The notes beneath the pieces are model-generated. The model was given only the letters and a program-made list of their open reading frames with translations, made no database searches and was not told the DNA's origin. Positions 1 through 11,216 of a DNA stretch of 64,000 nucleotides are shown here, one piece after another. Source of the stretch: Halichondria panicea (lineage: Eukaryota; Porifera; Demospongiae; Suberitida; Halichondriidae). A program made the position numbers and the translations under genes. Position 1 is the stretch's first letter. Every line of letters starts with the position of its first letter. Where the stretch lies: positions 5,492,120 through 5,556,119 of the forward strand of contig NC_087389.1 in assembly GCF_963675165.1 (NCBI RefSeq), given 5' to 3'.

Positions 1-143
1 TACATGTCTAAATGTCACTGTGGGCCTCAATAGCAAGTAACGTTACAGAGTATATGTACATATTCACATAAATAATTATGTTAAAGAGCTTAGAAAGCCT
101 GAGAAATAATTCATTCCAAAATGACTATTTTGTAATAGCTCAC

Positions 144-270
144 GTTTGCACACTTTACTCTCTGTGTCATTGTAGTAACTGGGATCACATGACTCGCAGG
201 TGTCTCCAACATAACCTCCGTTACACAAACACTTTCCTTTCCCATCTTTTTCCTCAGAGCCCTATAATAG

Positions 271-311
<41 letters not shown>

Positions 312-1717
312 GGTGCGTGCGTGTGTGTGTGTAGCATCAGAGCTTTGGCTGGAAGCAAATACACAAAATATATTATTATTATTATGTAACAGAATACATG
401 ACACTGTATATAACGTAATGACTGCTCAAAACATGGCTACCAAAATGAATCACAAAAATGCCAGCTCATAAATATTGTGTACCTGACATGACCCGTGGCC
501 ACCACAAGGCTGCTCCCTCCCACCAGGACAGTCAGAACAGGTGGGGCCAAACGTGTTAGGTGGACAACAAACTGTGTGATGTGTGTGATAAGTGTGAGGG
601 GGAGGATTATCTAAACTGTGTGATGTGTGTGAGGAGTGTGAGGGGGAGGAGTCTCTGAGCACCAGTACAGAGTGCATTGTACAACAGGCAGGAGATAAAT
701 TTGGGCAAAGCTTCAAACAGAAAGGATCACCAGCTACAAAGGAAGTCAGCCCTTTCTAGTAACCACACTTCCTGTGTTAACTTACCATCGAGGTTAGTTG
801 AGCACAACCACTGCTTTAGATCATCATAGCCCTCCTCCTTATGTCTCCTGTGTGCAGGGACACTACATTAGTCACACCAACTACAACCCCAGAGGAGGAG
901 CGTCAGGGTCAAAAGGTATAGTCTTAATCATAAAACTGCTTCTGGGGGACTTTCTACTCAGCTATTGACCCTGAAAATCCTCCTCTGCTACAACCTCATG
1001 TGCAAATTCAACAGTCTCCTGTACACCACTAGGTTATAAGTCAACACCAGTTTAACAACTTCCTTTCTCAAATGCAAGCGTATTTTAACAACTTTTATAG
1101 CACACACAGTCAAAGTCACTCATTCAACACAACCGTTGTATAACTGGCTCTTGTAAATAATGTACTCACAGCTTGAACCACCATCTCTCAATCTCCTCCT
1201 CATAATTCTCCAGCAGTCGATGGCACTGCATTGAAACACACACAGCTTTATACATTGCAGGCACTCGTGTATGTATGTATGTCACTATATAACTCCCTAG
1301 CAATCAATGAGAGCATGGATACATAGTGACAGAGCTTACATCATAGTCTGAATGTTTACAAACATCGTCCAGCATCTCGATCAATCGAACCTCACTGCAA
1401 GAAAATAAAATCAACTTTTTGAGAGTGTGAGTGCAATTAGACGGAGGCTACCTGTTAGCGTAGGAGCCGAGTTTCTCCTCCTCCCAATTCGTGTCCCCAC
1501 CAGCAAAGTTTGACTTGGCCGTGTCGTCCATCCTCTGGGGGGAGGGGCAGCGTATGCATTACCCCATACACCTCACCACATTTTAATAGATGTTCACACT
1601 CACTTTGTTGAAGGCTTGGACAAAGTCTTTGCATACTTTACATGATGGTTTGACAGCCAGAGAGTAGCTTGCCAGGAGGAGGACAATGAGTACCAAGGAT
1701 ATGTCGAGTGTATTCAT
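144..1717 (-). CDS. CRELD: CRELD-family protein (cysteine-rich with EGF-like domains), 5' seven exons, partial
   Basis: CRELD proteins are ER or secretory-pathway proteins with an N-terminal DUF3456-type domain followed by EGF and furin-like repeats. I resolve seven exons with canonical splice sites and matching phases: 1604-1717, 1452-1534, 1340-1394, 1170-1225, 786-847, 483-571 and 144-261. The first exon starts at ATG 1717 and encodes a hydrophobic signal peptide, followed by a CKVC (CxxC) motif at residues 26-29. Later exons show NWEEEKL, a CHRLLE segment, the family's paired Trp (ERWWFK), QWLC, then CCPPNTFGPTC and PCGGHGSC, and a Cys-rich EGF-like stretch ending VCK. About 192 codons are visible; the EGF/furin C-terminal half lies beyond the left edge. 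Family assignment rests on motif order recognised from memory. All introns are short (57-322 bp). Confidence 0.85.
271..332. repeat. (GT)n microsatellite in CRELD intron 6
   Basis: Alternating GT with GTGGG/GTGC interruptions lies just upstream of the acceptor of the exon at 144-261. The overlapping open frames are low-complexity products of the repeat. Confidence 0.9.
572..660. repeat. Short tandem repeat in CRELD intron 5
   Basis: Units of the type TGTGTGATGTGTGTGA followed by a GTGAGGGGGAGGA tail occur twice, next to the acceptor of the exon at 483-571. Confidence 0.6.
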
Positions 1718-2052
1718 GGCGTAGCTAGCGCTAGCTGTGATAGTCACTCAACTCAGTTTAGAATGTGGAAGATGTGAAGATTGGTACGGGTCGATTCACC
1801 CACCTGAATATTTTATAGCCTCGATCCCAGGCCGCACTTCCTACACATGCATGGGGCCAGTGATGATGAAGGTACTCCAGATATGTGTTCAGTCTTTAAT
1901 TAAAATTGCTCTTGACATTGTAAGGCCAGGTCTTAGTGATTAATCGTGTGAGCGTTGCTATAGTGTTCATAATAATGATTGCGCATGCTCTTTCACATTC
2001 CATCACAATAATTATAAGCAGACACATAAAACAGCATCAATAAAACAAAACG
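1718..2052. other. Intergenic spacer with one end of a hairpin element
   Basis: This stretch lies upstream of the CRELD start and should hold its promoter, but no clear TATA box or operator is visible. At 1816-1835 there is one arm of the TAGCCTCGATCCCAGGCC terminal sequence that ends several foldback elements in this window. No opposite arm is present. Confidence 0.5.
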
Positions 2053-2600
2053 TTAAAAGTCAGTTTTGTTCAGTTCTGCAATGAATCTACAAATATCTGT
2101 AGCAGTGTCTCCTCTTCTCAGTCCTATGGCAATTTCCACCAAGGCCCTGAAGGTAGCTCTGGAAGGATTCACTCTTTGCCACACTCTCAATGCATGAGCC
2201 ATTCCTGTTTGATTGCCTTCGTACTTTCTCTTTCGAGTAGCATCGTTTTTTTTCAGCAGTAGTGAGTCCGAGTCTTCCAAGCATGCCAGGTTGTCATCTC
2301 AGCTAAACTGTAGATGTCACTGTTGGGGATTTCTTGATCGAGCTGTTGATCAGTCACTCCAGTTCTGCACACATCTTCCATTACAGAGGATGATTGCAAT
2401 TTACCTGAAGTTTAAAATCACTTTAAAGTCCTCCAAAAATCGTAATTGACTATTTATTGAGCAATGTATATAGCGCTATGTACTTACTATGATCATACAC
2501 GTACGCTGTATGTACTTACTAGAGTATTGCTGCTGATCACTCCTTCTCTCAGTCATTGTACAAGTTACCTCCCGTAAGCAGAGGATCGTTTTCCTAATCA
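2053..2600 (-). pseudogene. Partial, broken copy of the death-domain gene found at 54-58 kb
   Basis: Three pieces match exons of the intact gene, in the same order and strand. A last-exon piece (2053-2286) encodes ALRVWQRVNPSRATFRALVE, the end of a death domain. A piece at 2300-2384 encodes MEDVC...TDQQLDQEI, like exon 6. A piece near 2520-2585 ends SDQQQYS with the same GTAAGT donor as exon 2. Exon 7, the centre of the death domain, is missing; the exon 6-like part runs directly into the last-exon part without an intron. A run of eight A (minus strand, 2246-2253) separates the frame of LGRLGLTTAEK from the frame of the death-domain end, so there is a frameshift. I infer a segmental duplication that decayed. 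Confidence 0.75.
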
Positions 2601-3146
2601 TGGGTAAGCAAGTACGTACATGACATTGTAAGTACTTGTAATTGCTGTACAAGTACTTGAATAGTTTACTCATAATTTGAATCTCATATCCGCACAGCAG
2701 GTCAGGTTAAACAGCTAGCCACCATACCTATTTGCAAAGCACCATAATGCATATAATTATGTATGACCTACTGAAATATCATTTATAGGCTCCCTGTACC
2801 GTATTGTTGTCATGGTGAGCATATGGCCATGATGATTGCTGGCCCCATTCAGATCGTTACTACGTACATGTACGTGGTGACCCTCAAGCTGTAATGTCCA
2901 AGTACTTGCAAATCTGCAGAGGAGCAAACAAAATCATGAATAGGCCTAGTAGGTTTAGCAAGAAAAATTGAGCACAAGTGATGACACGGGAATTAACAAG
3001 AGCACCTGAGTGACTTGCAGAGAGCCAGCTTCTTCTTCAGTTCTGTGCATTGATTGTCTGATTGTAGATAGCAGGATGGAAACATACATTATTCTGTGTA
3101 CAGCGGCATACCCACAAAATGATTGTGAGCGTATTTCAATATTATT
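2601..3146. other. Intergenic, nothing recognised
   Basis: AT-rich spacer without a convincing open frame or repeat. Confidence 0.5.
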
Positions 3147-4446
3147 ATGAAAAGAAGTGGCAGTACTGAGGAATTGGTGTGCCCACGATGTTATATACAG
3201 CCTGGAGCTCCCATGATCGTAAGTAGCGCAAAATTAAACTTAGCACGCAGTCTAAGTCGATTTATAGCTATTTTATGTCATGTGCATGCGTACGAAATAG
3301 TGTCGCTATGATAAAGCTTGTATGTCATTCCATACAGACGAAGTTTACATGGAAAGATCCAATTGATACCAAGGATCATTCCTTTCGAACCGCCATGCAT
3401 GCAGTCTTAATAAAGCACTTGAAGGAAGTTCATAGTAAGTTTTGACTTTCATGGCAGACACTATAATGCCATTTCCATTACGCCGACTAATTGCATGGCT
3501 GCAAGCGTTGCACTGCTGGCGTATATGCGTAGACAACATTTTAAATTTCCCGCTTGCCATTTTTCTTTTTGCAAAGAGTCACGTGATGGTTGCTATAGCT
3601 AGATACAAAGACAAATCCAGTTAATTTCAAGACATTGTATGTAAGCAAGCTTAGAGTGGTCAGGCCAACTTATGTCTAGGTATCAAGGCTACTATTTTAA
3701 TTACAAAATTGAAATTGACGATCATTACCAGGAAACCTGGCTACATGTATAGAATCTCGAATATATACAATTTTTGTCATTCCATCTTTTACTAATAATG
3801 TATTTTCTCCCAGACATTTCTGGATGCTTGTAAAACGGGTAATGTGGGTGTGGTTCTGGAGCTCATAATTTCAACAGTCTCAAAGCTAACTATTTTCATT
3901 AATCGATTACAAAATTGACGATCATTACCAGGAAACCTGGCTATAGAATCTTGACCAGTATTATAACATGTACATACAATTTTTGTCATTGGGTGTTTAC
4001 TAATAATGTATTTTCTCCCAGACATTTCTGGATGCTTGTAAGACTGGTAATGTGGGTGTGGTTCTGGAGCTCATAATTTCAACATAATCACGACCATTAC
4101 CTATGATGTCAGTAACGACTGCATGCAGTTGGCATCCATGTAAAGCCGTATTTGCTAAGTTTGTTATGCTTGACAGCCCACTCCTTTAATTGTATGTGGT
4201 TAAGGACTGATCAACTTCCGAGCCTTTTTTTTATCTATGATTCTTCAATTTACAGACGCCCTCGTACCCAGCCCCAACATAAAGTTTGTTGATCAACTCC
4301 GAAACTTAGACTATGCAATTTGGCTACGATCTACCAAATATCCCACGGACATAGAAGATCAAGGAGGTACGGACTTAGGCACGGCCGCGGGTTCGGGAAG
4401 GCAGGGACATAATTATAACAACAGTAGAGCGGCTTCTCGAAACTAA
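3147..4446 (+). CDS. Candidate small spliced gene with a CPRC...H-x4-H putative zinc finger
   Basis: Three exons fit together in phase: 3147-3218 (ATG start, GTAAGT donor), 3338-3434 (ACAG acceptor, GTAAGT donor) and 4256-4446 (TTTACAG acceptor, stop TAA). The product would be about 119 residues. It contains CPRC near residues 12-15 and a His-rich helix HAVLIKHLKEVH further on, which could bind zinc. The third exon could instead end at the donor at 4366 (GGAG then GTACGG) and join the acceptor just before 4545. I do not recognise the family. The finger resembles those near the N-terminus of some retroelement proteins, but introns and the absence of a polymerase argue against that. Evidence is splice-phase consistency only. 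Confidence 0.4.
3699..4085. repeat. Direct duplication of about 180-200 bp inside intron 2 of the candidate gene
   Basis: Unit 1 (about 3699-3875) and unit 2 (about 3905-4083) share long identical stretches, including CATTACCAGGAAACCTGGCT and a segment ending GGAGCTCATAATTTCAACA. Differences are small indels and substitutions. Confidence 0.85.
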
Positions 4447-4544
4447 CGTAAGTTTATTACAGACATGATCGATTATTCATCGCTATATAACATTTTGTTA
4501 CTCATGTTAACGATTATTTATCACAATGTTTTATTTTCTTGCAG

Positions 4545-4904
4545 AGGGAGCTACTACGAGTAATACGAGAGGTAGTAAGTTTAGTCCCGTGCATACCTCC
4601 ACGGCTTTCCACCAACATAAACTCTTTAAGAGACTACTCGTATTATAGTGGATCGATGGCAACAAACACCCCGACAACGACTACTACCAATAAGCCACTA
4701 GCTATGTGCGATGCTACTACTACTGATAAATCTACGACACACACCATCAAGGATCGGCCCACTCCCCAAAGTACAAGGCAAGATTACCAGATTGAAGCAG
4801 AAGAACTAAATCCAAACTCGTCAGGGAGCCCCATACTACAACATTATAAAATTAAACATCAAACAACTAAAAATCAAAAAATCAAGCAACAAACAGAAAC
4901 ATGA
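4545..4904 (+). CDS. Possible terminal exon, Thr/Asn/Gln-rich, unknown
   Basis: An open stretch of about 120 codons follows a TTTTCTTGCAG acceptor and ends at TGA 4902-4904. It begins RELLRVIREV and then becomes rich in Thr, Asn and Lys, including a run of seven ACN-type Thr codons. It could be a further or alternative exon of the gene at 3147-4446; the phase from the alternative donor at 4366 does not select this frame. Low-complexity composition makes the coding status doubtful. Confidence 0.25.
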   Translation, partial: RELLRVIREVVSLVPCIPPRLSTNINSLRDYSYYSGSMATNTPTTTTTNKPLAMCDATTTDKSTTHTIKDRPTPQSTRQDYQIEAEELNPNSSGSPILQHYKIKHQTTKNQKIKQQTET

Positions 4905-5320
4905 AAATTATGGGAGGGCAGGCAATTACTATCAAAATCTTTTTTGGGGGGAATCTTTTTTTTCCTTCTTTTTGCCTAGGCTTTAAATAATAATAAAGTT
5001 CAAACCAGCTACACCAGTTAACGACAATGTTCAATCCACAGTATATAGTCACAAGACATCTCGGGTTTCCAGGACAAAAAGACCAGTTAACACATCTCAG
5101 AGATACAAAAGGACAATAAGACCATGCAGCTAACGCTCATAAGAGGTTTCCAGAACAACAAGACTGTTAACACATCTCAGAGGTAGTTTCCAACAAGCAC
5201 TATTATCATACAGTTTAATGGCAGACCACACTACTATAACTTAAAATAGTAAAAAATGGGTAGTGACCCCATAATACTATAATTAGAATATGTGCATGGC
5301 AATTGAGATGGTGAGATGCT
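4905..5320. other. No gene seen
   Basis: AT-rich, with two imperfect copies of a TTTCCAGAACAACAAGACTGTTAACACATCTC-like segment at about 5066-5100 and 5147-5182. Confidence 0.45.
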
Positions 5321-5321
5321 G

Positions 5322-6030
5322 AGTCAGTAGGTGTTGCCGTGCTCACGAGTTCAAGTTGTCTTCGCTTCAATCATCAGGGGGAAGTGACCCAGTAGGTGTT
5401 GCCGTGCTCACGAGTTCAAGTTGTCTTCGCTTCAATCATCAGGGGGAGGTGACCCAGTAGGTGTTGCCGTGCTCACGAGTTCAAGTTGTCTTCATTTCAA
5501 TCATCAGGGGGAGGTGACCCAGTAGGTGTTGCTGTGCTCACAAGTTCAAGTTGTCTTCGCTTCAATCATCAGGGGGAGGTGACCCAGTAGGTGTTGCCGT
5601 GCTCACGAGTTCAAGTTGTCTTCGCTTCAATCATCAGGGGAGGTGACCCAGTAGGTGTTGCCGTGCTCACAAGTTCAAGTTGTCTTCGCTTCAATCATCA
5701 GGGGGAGGTGACCCAGTAGGTGTTGCCGTGCTCACGAGTTCAAGTTGTCTTCATTTCAATCATCAGGGGGAGGTGACCCAGTAGGTGTTGCTGTGCTCAC
5801 AAGTTCAAGTTGTCTTCGCTTCAATCATCAGGGGGAGGTGACCCAGTAGGTGTTGCCGTGCTCACGAGTTCAAGTTGTCTTCGCTTCAATCATCAGGGGG
5901 AGGTGACCCAGTAGGTGTTGCCGTGCTCACGAGTTCAAGTTGTCTTCGCTTCAATCATCGGTGACCCAGTAGGTGTTGCCGTGCTCACGAGTTCAAGTTG
6001 TCTTCGCTTCAATTATCAGGGGAGGTGATT
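5322..6030. repeat. Minisatellite, unit about 65 bp, about 11 copies
   Basis: The unit begins GTGACCCAGTAGGTGTTGCC and continues through GAGTTCAAGTTGTCTTCGC and TTCAATCATCAGGGGGAG. About eleven head-to-tail copies are seen, 58-66 bp each, mostly 1-3 differences apart. Two alternating variants (CTTCGCTTC and CTTCATTTC; CACGAG and CACAAG) recur in the same order, which suggests duplication of multi-unit groups. All three frames are interrupted. Confidence 0.95.
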
Positions 6031-7130
6031 TAATGTTTATTATGTTTATCCAGCGAAATGATCGTCATATCCATATTGTGGTGGTGTCAGACTTCCCACA
6101 GTATTTAGTGACAATCGAGAGGAGATAGTGAAAATTAAGCCCCTCGAAAATTTTGCCCTATACGGTAGGCTTCTGCTTTACATCGGAGAGCGATCGAGGT
6201 CCGGTGGTAAGTTGTGTGTACTTTCACTGTGGCGTCAAGTTCATAAAATGTCCCATATAGCGTTGAGAAGTATTAGTGGCCATAGGTGGGAAGGGTCAGG
6301 GCTGCAATTGAGATTTATCCCACGTGCACTGAATGATATAGCGGAGGTCTTATATCTGGATCGTAAGGAGATAGCAATTAAATATAGTTGCAAGGGGAGT
6401 GCATGCCATATCAGTTGAAAGTTGGAGCGGCAAATTTGAGATGAATGTTACGGTCCGGTAGTTCCTGGCCTGACATCAGTTGAGCGATAGCATCGGAGAA
6501 TGTCACCCAAGGAGAGTATGAAAGATGGAATGATATTACAAATGTCATAATTATGACGAGGGGGGATGAAAGTAATCATGACTGTACAACGAATGCTGTG
6601 GTTTGCCTTATATAGCAAGATAAGTAGTTGACGTGAAGGATAGAAATAGCTCTATAGGTATTGCACGCAACCATCTAATTATAAGGATAATGTGGAAGAC
6701 GACGTGACATCAGGGATAAAGTCATGACAACACAAAGTGTTAGAGACAAAAATTAACAACAAGCTTGAAATGATGTGGTTTATCACCGAATTACAAACTG
6801 ATAATGTGGGTGAGTTAACGACAGTTAATGATGTAATGATGTGTAGACCACATTGGAATTAGTATCAAAATAATAATAATAACAATAATAACAATATTAT
6901 AGCACATGGCCTGCCTTATTTTTTAGGGAGAAATTGAAGATTCTATTTTATATCCACGATCCCGAGAAACACCAGTCCAAGAGACAGCTAAATTTAAGCA
7001 ACCAGTCTAAGCTCGGCAATAAAAAGCATCTATCGTATAACAGAGTACGTTACATCTATTCCAGTGAGTGTAATCAACTTCCCGTCAAACGATATTCCGC
7101 AATAAAAAGTACCCATAACCTAATACTTAC
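6031..7130. other. No recognised gene; one unassigned open frame at 6128-6418
   Basis: The plus-strand frame 6128-6418 (GTG start, 96 codons) has unbiased composition but no recognised motif, no clear splice context and no neighbours in phase. A second frame at 6934-7149 starts at TTG. Neither is supported as a gene. Confidence 0.4.
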
Positions 7131-7605
7131 AAGCACAATCCATACGTAGGAATAGAGAGATCCACCAAAGAAACTGCACAACCTATGTATTCCATCGAAA
7201 CAATTTATAATTAAACTTAAAATTGGTCCCCTCCTAATTATGAATAATAATATTTAGCCTGCCCTGAAATCAAACAACTTACAAACATCAATTGTCCCTC
7301 CCACAAGCACTGCTGTATATGTCCTTTGCGTGTATTCTTAGCGTGATATTGTTAGCGTGTATTATTCCGATATTTTTTTAAGTACAATCCGTACGTATAG
7401 CAATAGAGATCCACCAAAGAAACTGAACAACCTATGTATTCCCTATACCATCGAAATAAACTTAAAATTGGTCCCCTCCTAATTATGAATATTAACAAAA
7501 GCCTGCCCTCAAATCAAACAACTCACGAACATCAATTGTTCCTCCCACAAGCACTGCTGTATAATTATGTCCTTTGCGCGTATTCTTAGAGTGTATTATA
7601 ATAAA
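7131..7605. repeat. Direct repeat, two copies of about 210-225 bp
   Basis: Copies at about 7131-7345 and 7380-7605 share GAGATCCACCAAAGAAACTG, TTAAAATTGGTCCCCTCC and CCTCCCACAAGCACTGCTGT in the same order. They could be tandem duplicates or short terminal repeats of a very small element; no coding sequence lies between them. Confidence 0.75.
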
Positions 7606-7628
7606 ATTATTATAATATAACACCCTAA

Positions 7629-7859
7629 CAGTGATGCTTCCCCGGGGTGTTGAGACAGTAGGTACCATCAGAACAGATGGAGTCATCTTCTCTACACTCA
7701 TCAATATCTGGTGGGCCAGGGTGAGTCACACTGTGTACTAGTACAAGCCAGTCTCCTCACCTGTACAAGATCCCTCCACCTCCTCATATCACAGGGCACA
7801 CTCCTTACAGCTGTCAGCCCCCAGACCACCACACTCTTTCAGGCATGCCTTATCACACA
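7629..7859 (-). pseudogene. CRELD exons 8-9 copy (furin-like repeat and EGF-like domain), broken
   Basis: Two exons on the minus strand: 7761-7859 encodes CDKACLKECGG...CKEC, and 7629-7707 encodes DIDECREDDSICSDGTYC. These are the parts expected directly after the last CRELD exon visible at 144-261, and the phases (1 in, 1 out) agree. The first exon has an in-frame TGA where the family has Gly (KECAL, stop, YEEVEGSC). The second runs into TAG at 7629-7631 where the related exon at 48 kb has AAA before the donor. Sequence around 7920-7990 also resembles the start of the window (positions 1-110), so this looks like a duplicated 3' section of a CRELD gene that has decayed. Confidence 0.75.
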
Positions 7860-7867
7860 CTGCATGG

Positions 7868-7915
7868 ATGCATGTGCGTGGGTGTGCGTGGGTGTGTGTG
7901 TGGGGGTGGGGAGAT
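7868..7915. repeat. GTGTGCGTGG-type microsatellite
   Basis: Short run of GTGTG/GTGGG units adjoining the CRELD fragment. Confidence 0.8.
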
Positions 7916-8174
7916 GGTGAAAGTACATGTCACTGTGGGTCACATGTAAATTATGACATTATTATGTTGAAGAGCTTATGGTTGAGTCATGTGACCACCG
8001 CCTTAGGGTCCTGCCCACACCACAAGATCTGGTGCATGAGTGAGAGTTTGAAATAAAAGTATGCATTGCCGCCATGGCACAAAAAGTTAAGGGTTAGCTA
8101 ATTTAAGGGGCTCTCCCTGCAAGTGCAGAAAATTACTGTTTGATTAGTTAATGCTTAACTACATTTTCTGGTGA

Positions 8175-8500
8175 GCATATACAGTCAGTGGAGATAGTCC
8201 GACCATAGGGAGAATACACGGATGACTGCAAACATGTTATTAGCGGAAATTCTAAGACTTTAACTATGGAAAGTGAACTGTTTATTGAAGTGTGTCTGCT
8301 AATTTCATGTGCTTCTATTGAGTTGGGACTTCCCCTGATTATAATGCCTGATTATAAGAGGTGTCTTTATTTCAAGGGTGGTCAGTGTAGCCACACCCCC
8401 TCACCCGTAATGGCGTGCTGTATCTTCCTCTTCCTCTCTAGGATGCTCCTCTCCTGGTCCTCCACTGACTTGTGATAGAGCTACTCACCACACAGCATCA
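8175..8500. repeat. Segment duplicated at about 48140-48440, with an exon-like stretch
   Basis: The segment matches 48140-48440 almost base for base. On the minus strand, 8405-8480 lies between a TAG acceptor and a GTGAGG donor and encodes LYHKSVEDQERSILER followed by KRKIQHAIT, a plausible charged helical exon. Shortened copies of its first half recur at about 21568-21618, 31756-31806, 42748-42798 and 48756-48806. I do not recognise the parent gene. Confidence 0.5.
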
Positions 8501-8720
8501 TCTGACAACACACCTGAACGTCGAACAGGGGACAATGGCAATTTGATTATGTTGGATTAAATAAATGCTGTACTAGTGCTGCTCATAGACCACACTTACA
8601 GGGTAGACTCTTTAAGCCTGCAATCAATATCCTAGCTGTCTCCAACTCTTCATCCTTCATTGATTCTTGCTTCTTTTGTTTCTGATCCACGTGGCATATC
8701 GCATGATGCTAGCCAGCAAA

Positions 8721-8790
8721 AGTAGTGGGAGGGGAGGGGCTGGTGTTTTATTCTTCATTTCCAAACACCAGCCCCTCCCCTCCCACTAGA
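8721..8790. repeat. GC-rich hairpin, copy 1
   Basis: AGTGGGAGGGGAGGGGCTGG is followed by its near-perfect complement after a loop of about 14 bp. The same hairpin type is found at about 21786-21878, 32826-32889 and 49012-49109. The outer ends read TAG...CTA. Confidence 0.85.
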
Positions 8791-8883
8791 AAAGGCCTGT
8801 ATAGATCTATTTCTCTGGATCTATTTAGGCCTTTCTGTGATCTACAATTGTTAATTGTCTCTCAAAAGTGATAGTTGCAAGAG

Positions 8884-9262
8884 AATGCAGTCTGCCGCCT
8901 TTATGCAGCTTTATGCAACTTATACTGCCTTTATGCAGCCTGTGCATACGCAGCCACTGCCTTTATGCAGCCGGGTGGACTGGCCATCCGCTTTGTTTTT
9001 ACTTACGTATAATTATACGATATCTTTTTTATTTCAAAAAAGGCGCCAGACATGAATAGAAGCAACATAAATTTATTGTAAGCAACATGATACTGCCTTG
9101 ATGCAGTCTGTTGTGCCTTATATATGCAACCTGCTGCCTTGATTGCAGCCTGCTGCCTTATATGCTTCTGCCTTGATGCAGCCTGTTGCCTTGATGCAAC
9201 CAAATTTATTGTAAGCAACATGATACTGCCTTGATGCAGTCTGTTGTGCCTTATATGCAACT
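8884..9262. repeat. TGCCTTNATGCA minisatellite, irregular array
   Basis: Units of about 20 bp of the form TGCCTTGATGCAACC or TGCCTTTATGCAGCC recur with spacers. The related longer array is at 10921-11216 and a third at about 34760-34880. Confidence 0.8.
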
Positions 9263-10580
9263 AGCCTCCTACAAGGCCTAACTAGTGTTCAAGCTGGCGC
9301 TGTGCTAATGCCTCTCGCCATGTTTTTGCTTTCGCTCAAAAGTATAGAAGAGAAAGTATAGAAGAGGAAAAAGTGTATCAAATAATCTGTCTAAAACTGA
9401 CTTGCAATTGTATAATTATGGTATCATTGTTGTGTTTTGTGGCTGCTTATACCAGGACCTCAAGGATCTAGGAAGCAACAAAGAAGAAGATTTTGTTTTC
9501 AATTAATTATAAGCGGAAGTGCATAATTATTTCATAAAGTTAGCTTATCTATATAAAGTCACTGAGAAGAAAAGACTTATTACATGCATCTATTGTTGTA
9601 TTATGTGGCTACCAGGACCTCAAGAAAGAAGAAAATTGGATCTGTAGTTCATGCAGTGTATAATTATAATATTTAAGAAGAAAAGACTTGTGTACATACA
9701 TATTGTTATCTATAGTAGTGTTTTGTGGCTTACCTAGCCTCGATCCCAGGCCACACTTCCCGCTAGGGAAGTGGGCCTGGGATCGACTGCTTGCGCATGC
9801 GCTAATATCCCCCCGGTATCTGGGGGCTTTGGATAACATCGTTTATGCTCAGTAAAACTATGACATCACAACGAAAGGAAGTGGATTGAAGGAAGTAGAT
9901 AGAAAGTTCAATTGAAGGTTTCTAGCCCATCGGATAGCATTCTCTGATAGCTACCCTTAGCCTGCTATGTTAACAAAAGACTCACAGCCTGCAACAGTGT
10001 GGATGACGATCGTCTGAAAGGAGTGACGGCTGATAAGAGCCTATATGGACAGGCCACGCCCATTTAACACTAACTTTGGTGAAAGTCTACTATACTACTG
10101 CTACTGATTCTATCAGAAGAAAATAGCAGTACAACAAACCAGTACAACAAACCTACACAGCTCTGTTTCTAGCTAGCTAGCTATATAGCTCTGTGTATGA
10201 CTTTTAGGATATTTTCTCTGATGTAACCAGTATTATAGGAATATTTACGAGGAAAAAAATCCAATATTACAGTATTATAGAAATATTTACGGGAAAAAAT
10301 CCAATAATTTGGCGCATGCGCAAGCAGTCGATAGCAGGCCTTCTTTCAAAGGCCGGTGAAGGAGGCTATGGCTTACCAGGCCCTCAAGAAAAATATGATT
10401 CTGCCAGGAGGATCTGGATCTGGGGAATGAGCGCATGCGCATTACATCCATAGGAATAATTAAAGGGTGTGTCCAAAGAGATCAATTTCACAAATGGCTA
10501 CTGCTAGCTAGCTGTTTTAACATGTATTTTCTGAGTCTTGTAGCTAACAAAAAGCTAGCGCTTTAGTGCAAGGCTAACTC
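9263..10580. other. No gene seen; one compact foldback
   Basis: The stretch is AT-rich. At 9735-9786 TAGCCTCGATCCCAGGCC is followed at once by its complement GGCCTGGGATCGA, a hairpin whose right end is shortened. A pair of tracts containing AGGAAAAAAATCCAATATTAC-like sequence near 10230 and 10270 is a short direct repeat. Confidence 0.5.
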
Positions 10581-10582
10581 AT

Positions 10583-10654
10583 ATGTTGAATAGAAAGTTT
10601 GTGCGGACAGATGATGCTATGAAAGATTCTGAAGAGACTGCAACAGCCTTCAAT
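10583..10654 (+). CDS. Possible orphan first exon
   Basis: ATG followed by 24 open codons (MLNRKFVRTDD...EETATAFN) and a strong GTGAGT donor. No downstream exon was found, so this is only a splice-site-based suggestion. Confidence 0.2.
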
Positions 10655-10796
10655 GTGAGTCAAACTAGCCATAACTCGAGAAAGAAGCTTTAGTTTGCTA
10701 ATCCACGAATCAAAATCCAAGAGAACGTGGCTAGAAGCCTATAGAAGCTGTTAGTTTTCGTCGCATTGCAACCGTTGAGCAGTTACAGCTGGAACA

Positions 10797-10804
10797 GACA
10801 CACA

Positions 10805-10842
<38 letters not shown>
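10797..10842. repeat. (CA)n microsatellite
   Basis: About 20 CA units with two early CAGA interruptions. Confidence 0.95.
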
Positions 10843-10844
<2 letters not shown>

Positions 10845-10920
10845 CAGCTTTACCGTATCCCTCGTGCGGCTACGCCTCGAGGCATAATTATTAGAGGAAG
10901 AGCGGCCTGGGATCGAGGCT

Positions 10921-11216
10921 AATATGCAACCTGCTGCCTTATATGCAATTAACCTTCTGCCTTGATGCAGCCTGTTGCCTTGATGCAACCTATACTGCCT
11001 TGATGCAACCTATACTGCCTTGATGCAACCTATACTGCCTTGATGCAACCTATACTGCCTTGATGCAACCTATACTGCCTTGATGCAACCTACTGCCTTG
11101 ATGCAACCTACTGCCTTGATGCAACCTATAGCTACTGGCTTGATGCAACCTACTGCCTTTATGCAACCTACTGCCTTGATGCAACCTATACTGCCTTGAT
11201 GCAGCCTGTTGCCTTT
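10921..11216. repeat. TGCCTTGATGCAACC minisatellite, regular array
   Basis: About 13-14 head-to-tail units of TGCCTTGATGCAACCTATAC (20 bp) with a 15-bp variant lacking TATAC. Confidence 0.9.

Noticed and set aside
5322..6030. Possible CRISPR-like array
   Set aside because: Repeats are head to tail without unique spacers, in an animal genome; this is a minisatellite.
7131..7605. Possible LTR pair
   Set aside because: No coding sequence, primer-binding site or polypurine tract lies between the copies, which are only about 35 bp apart.
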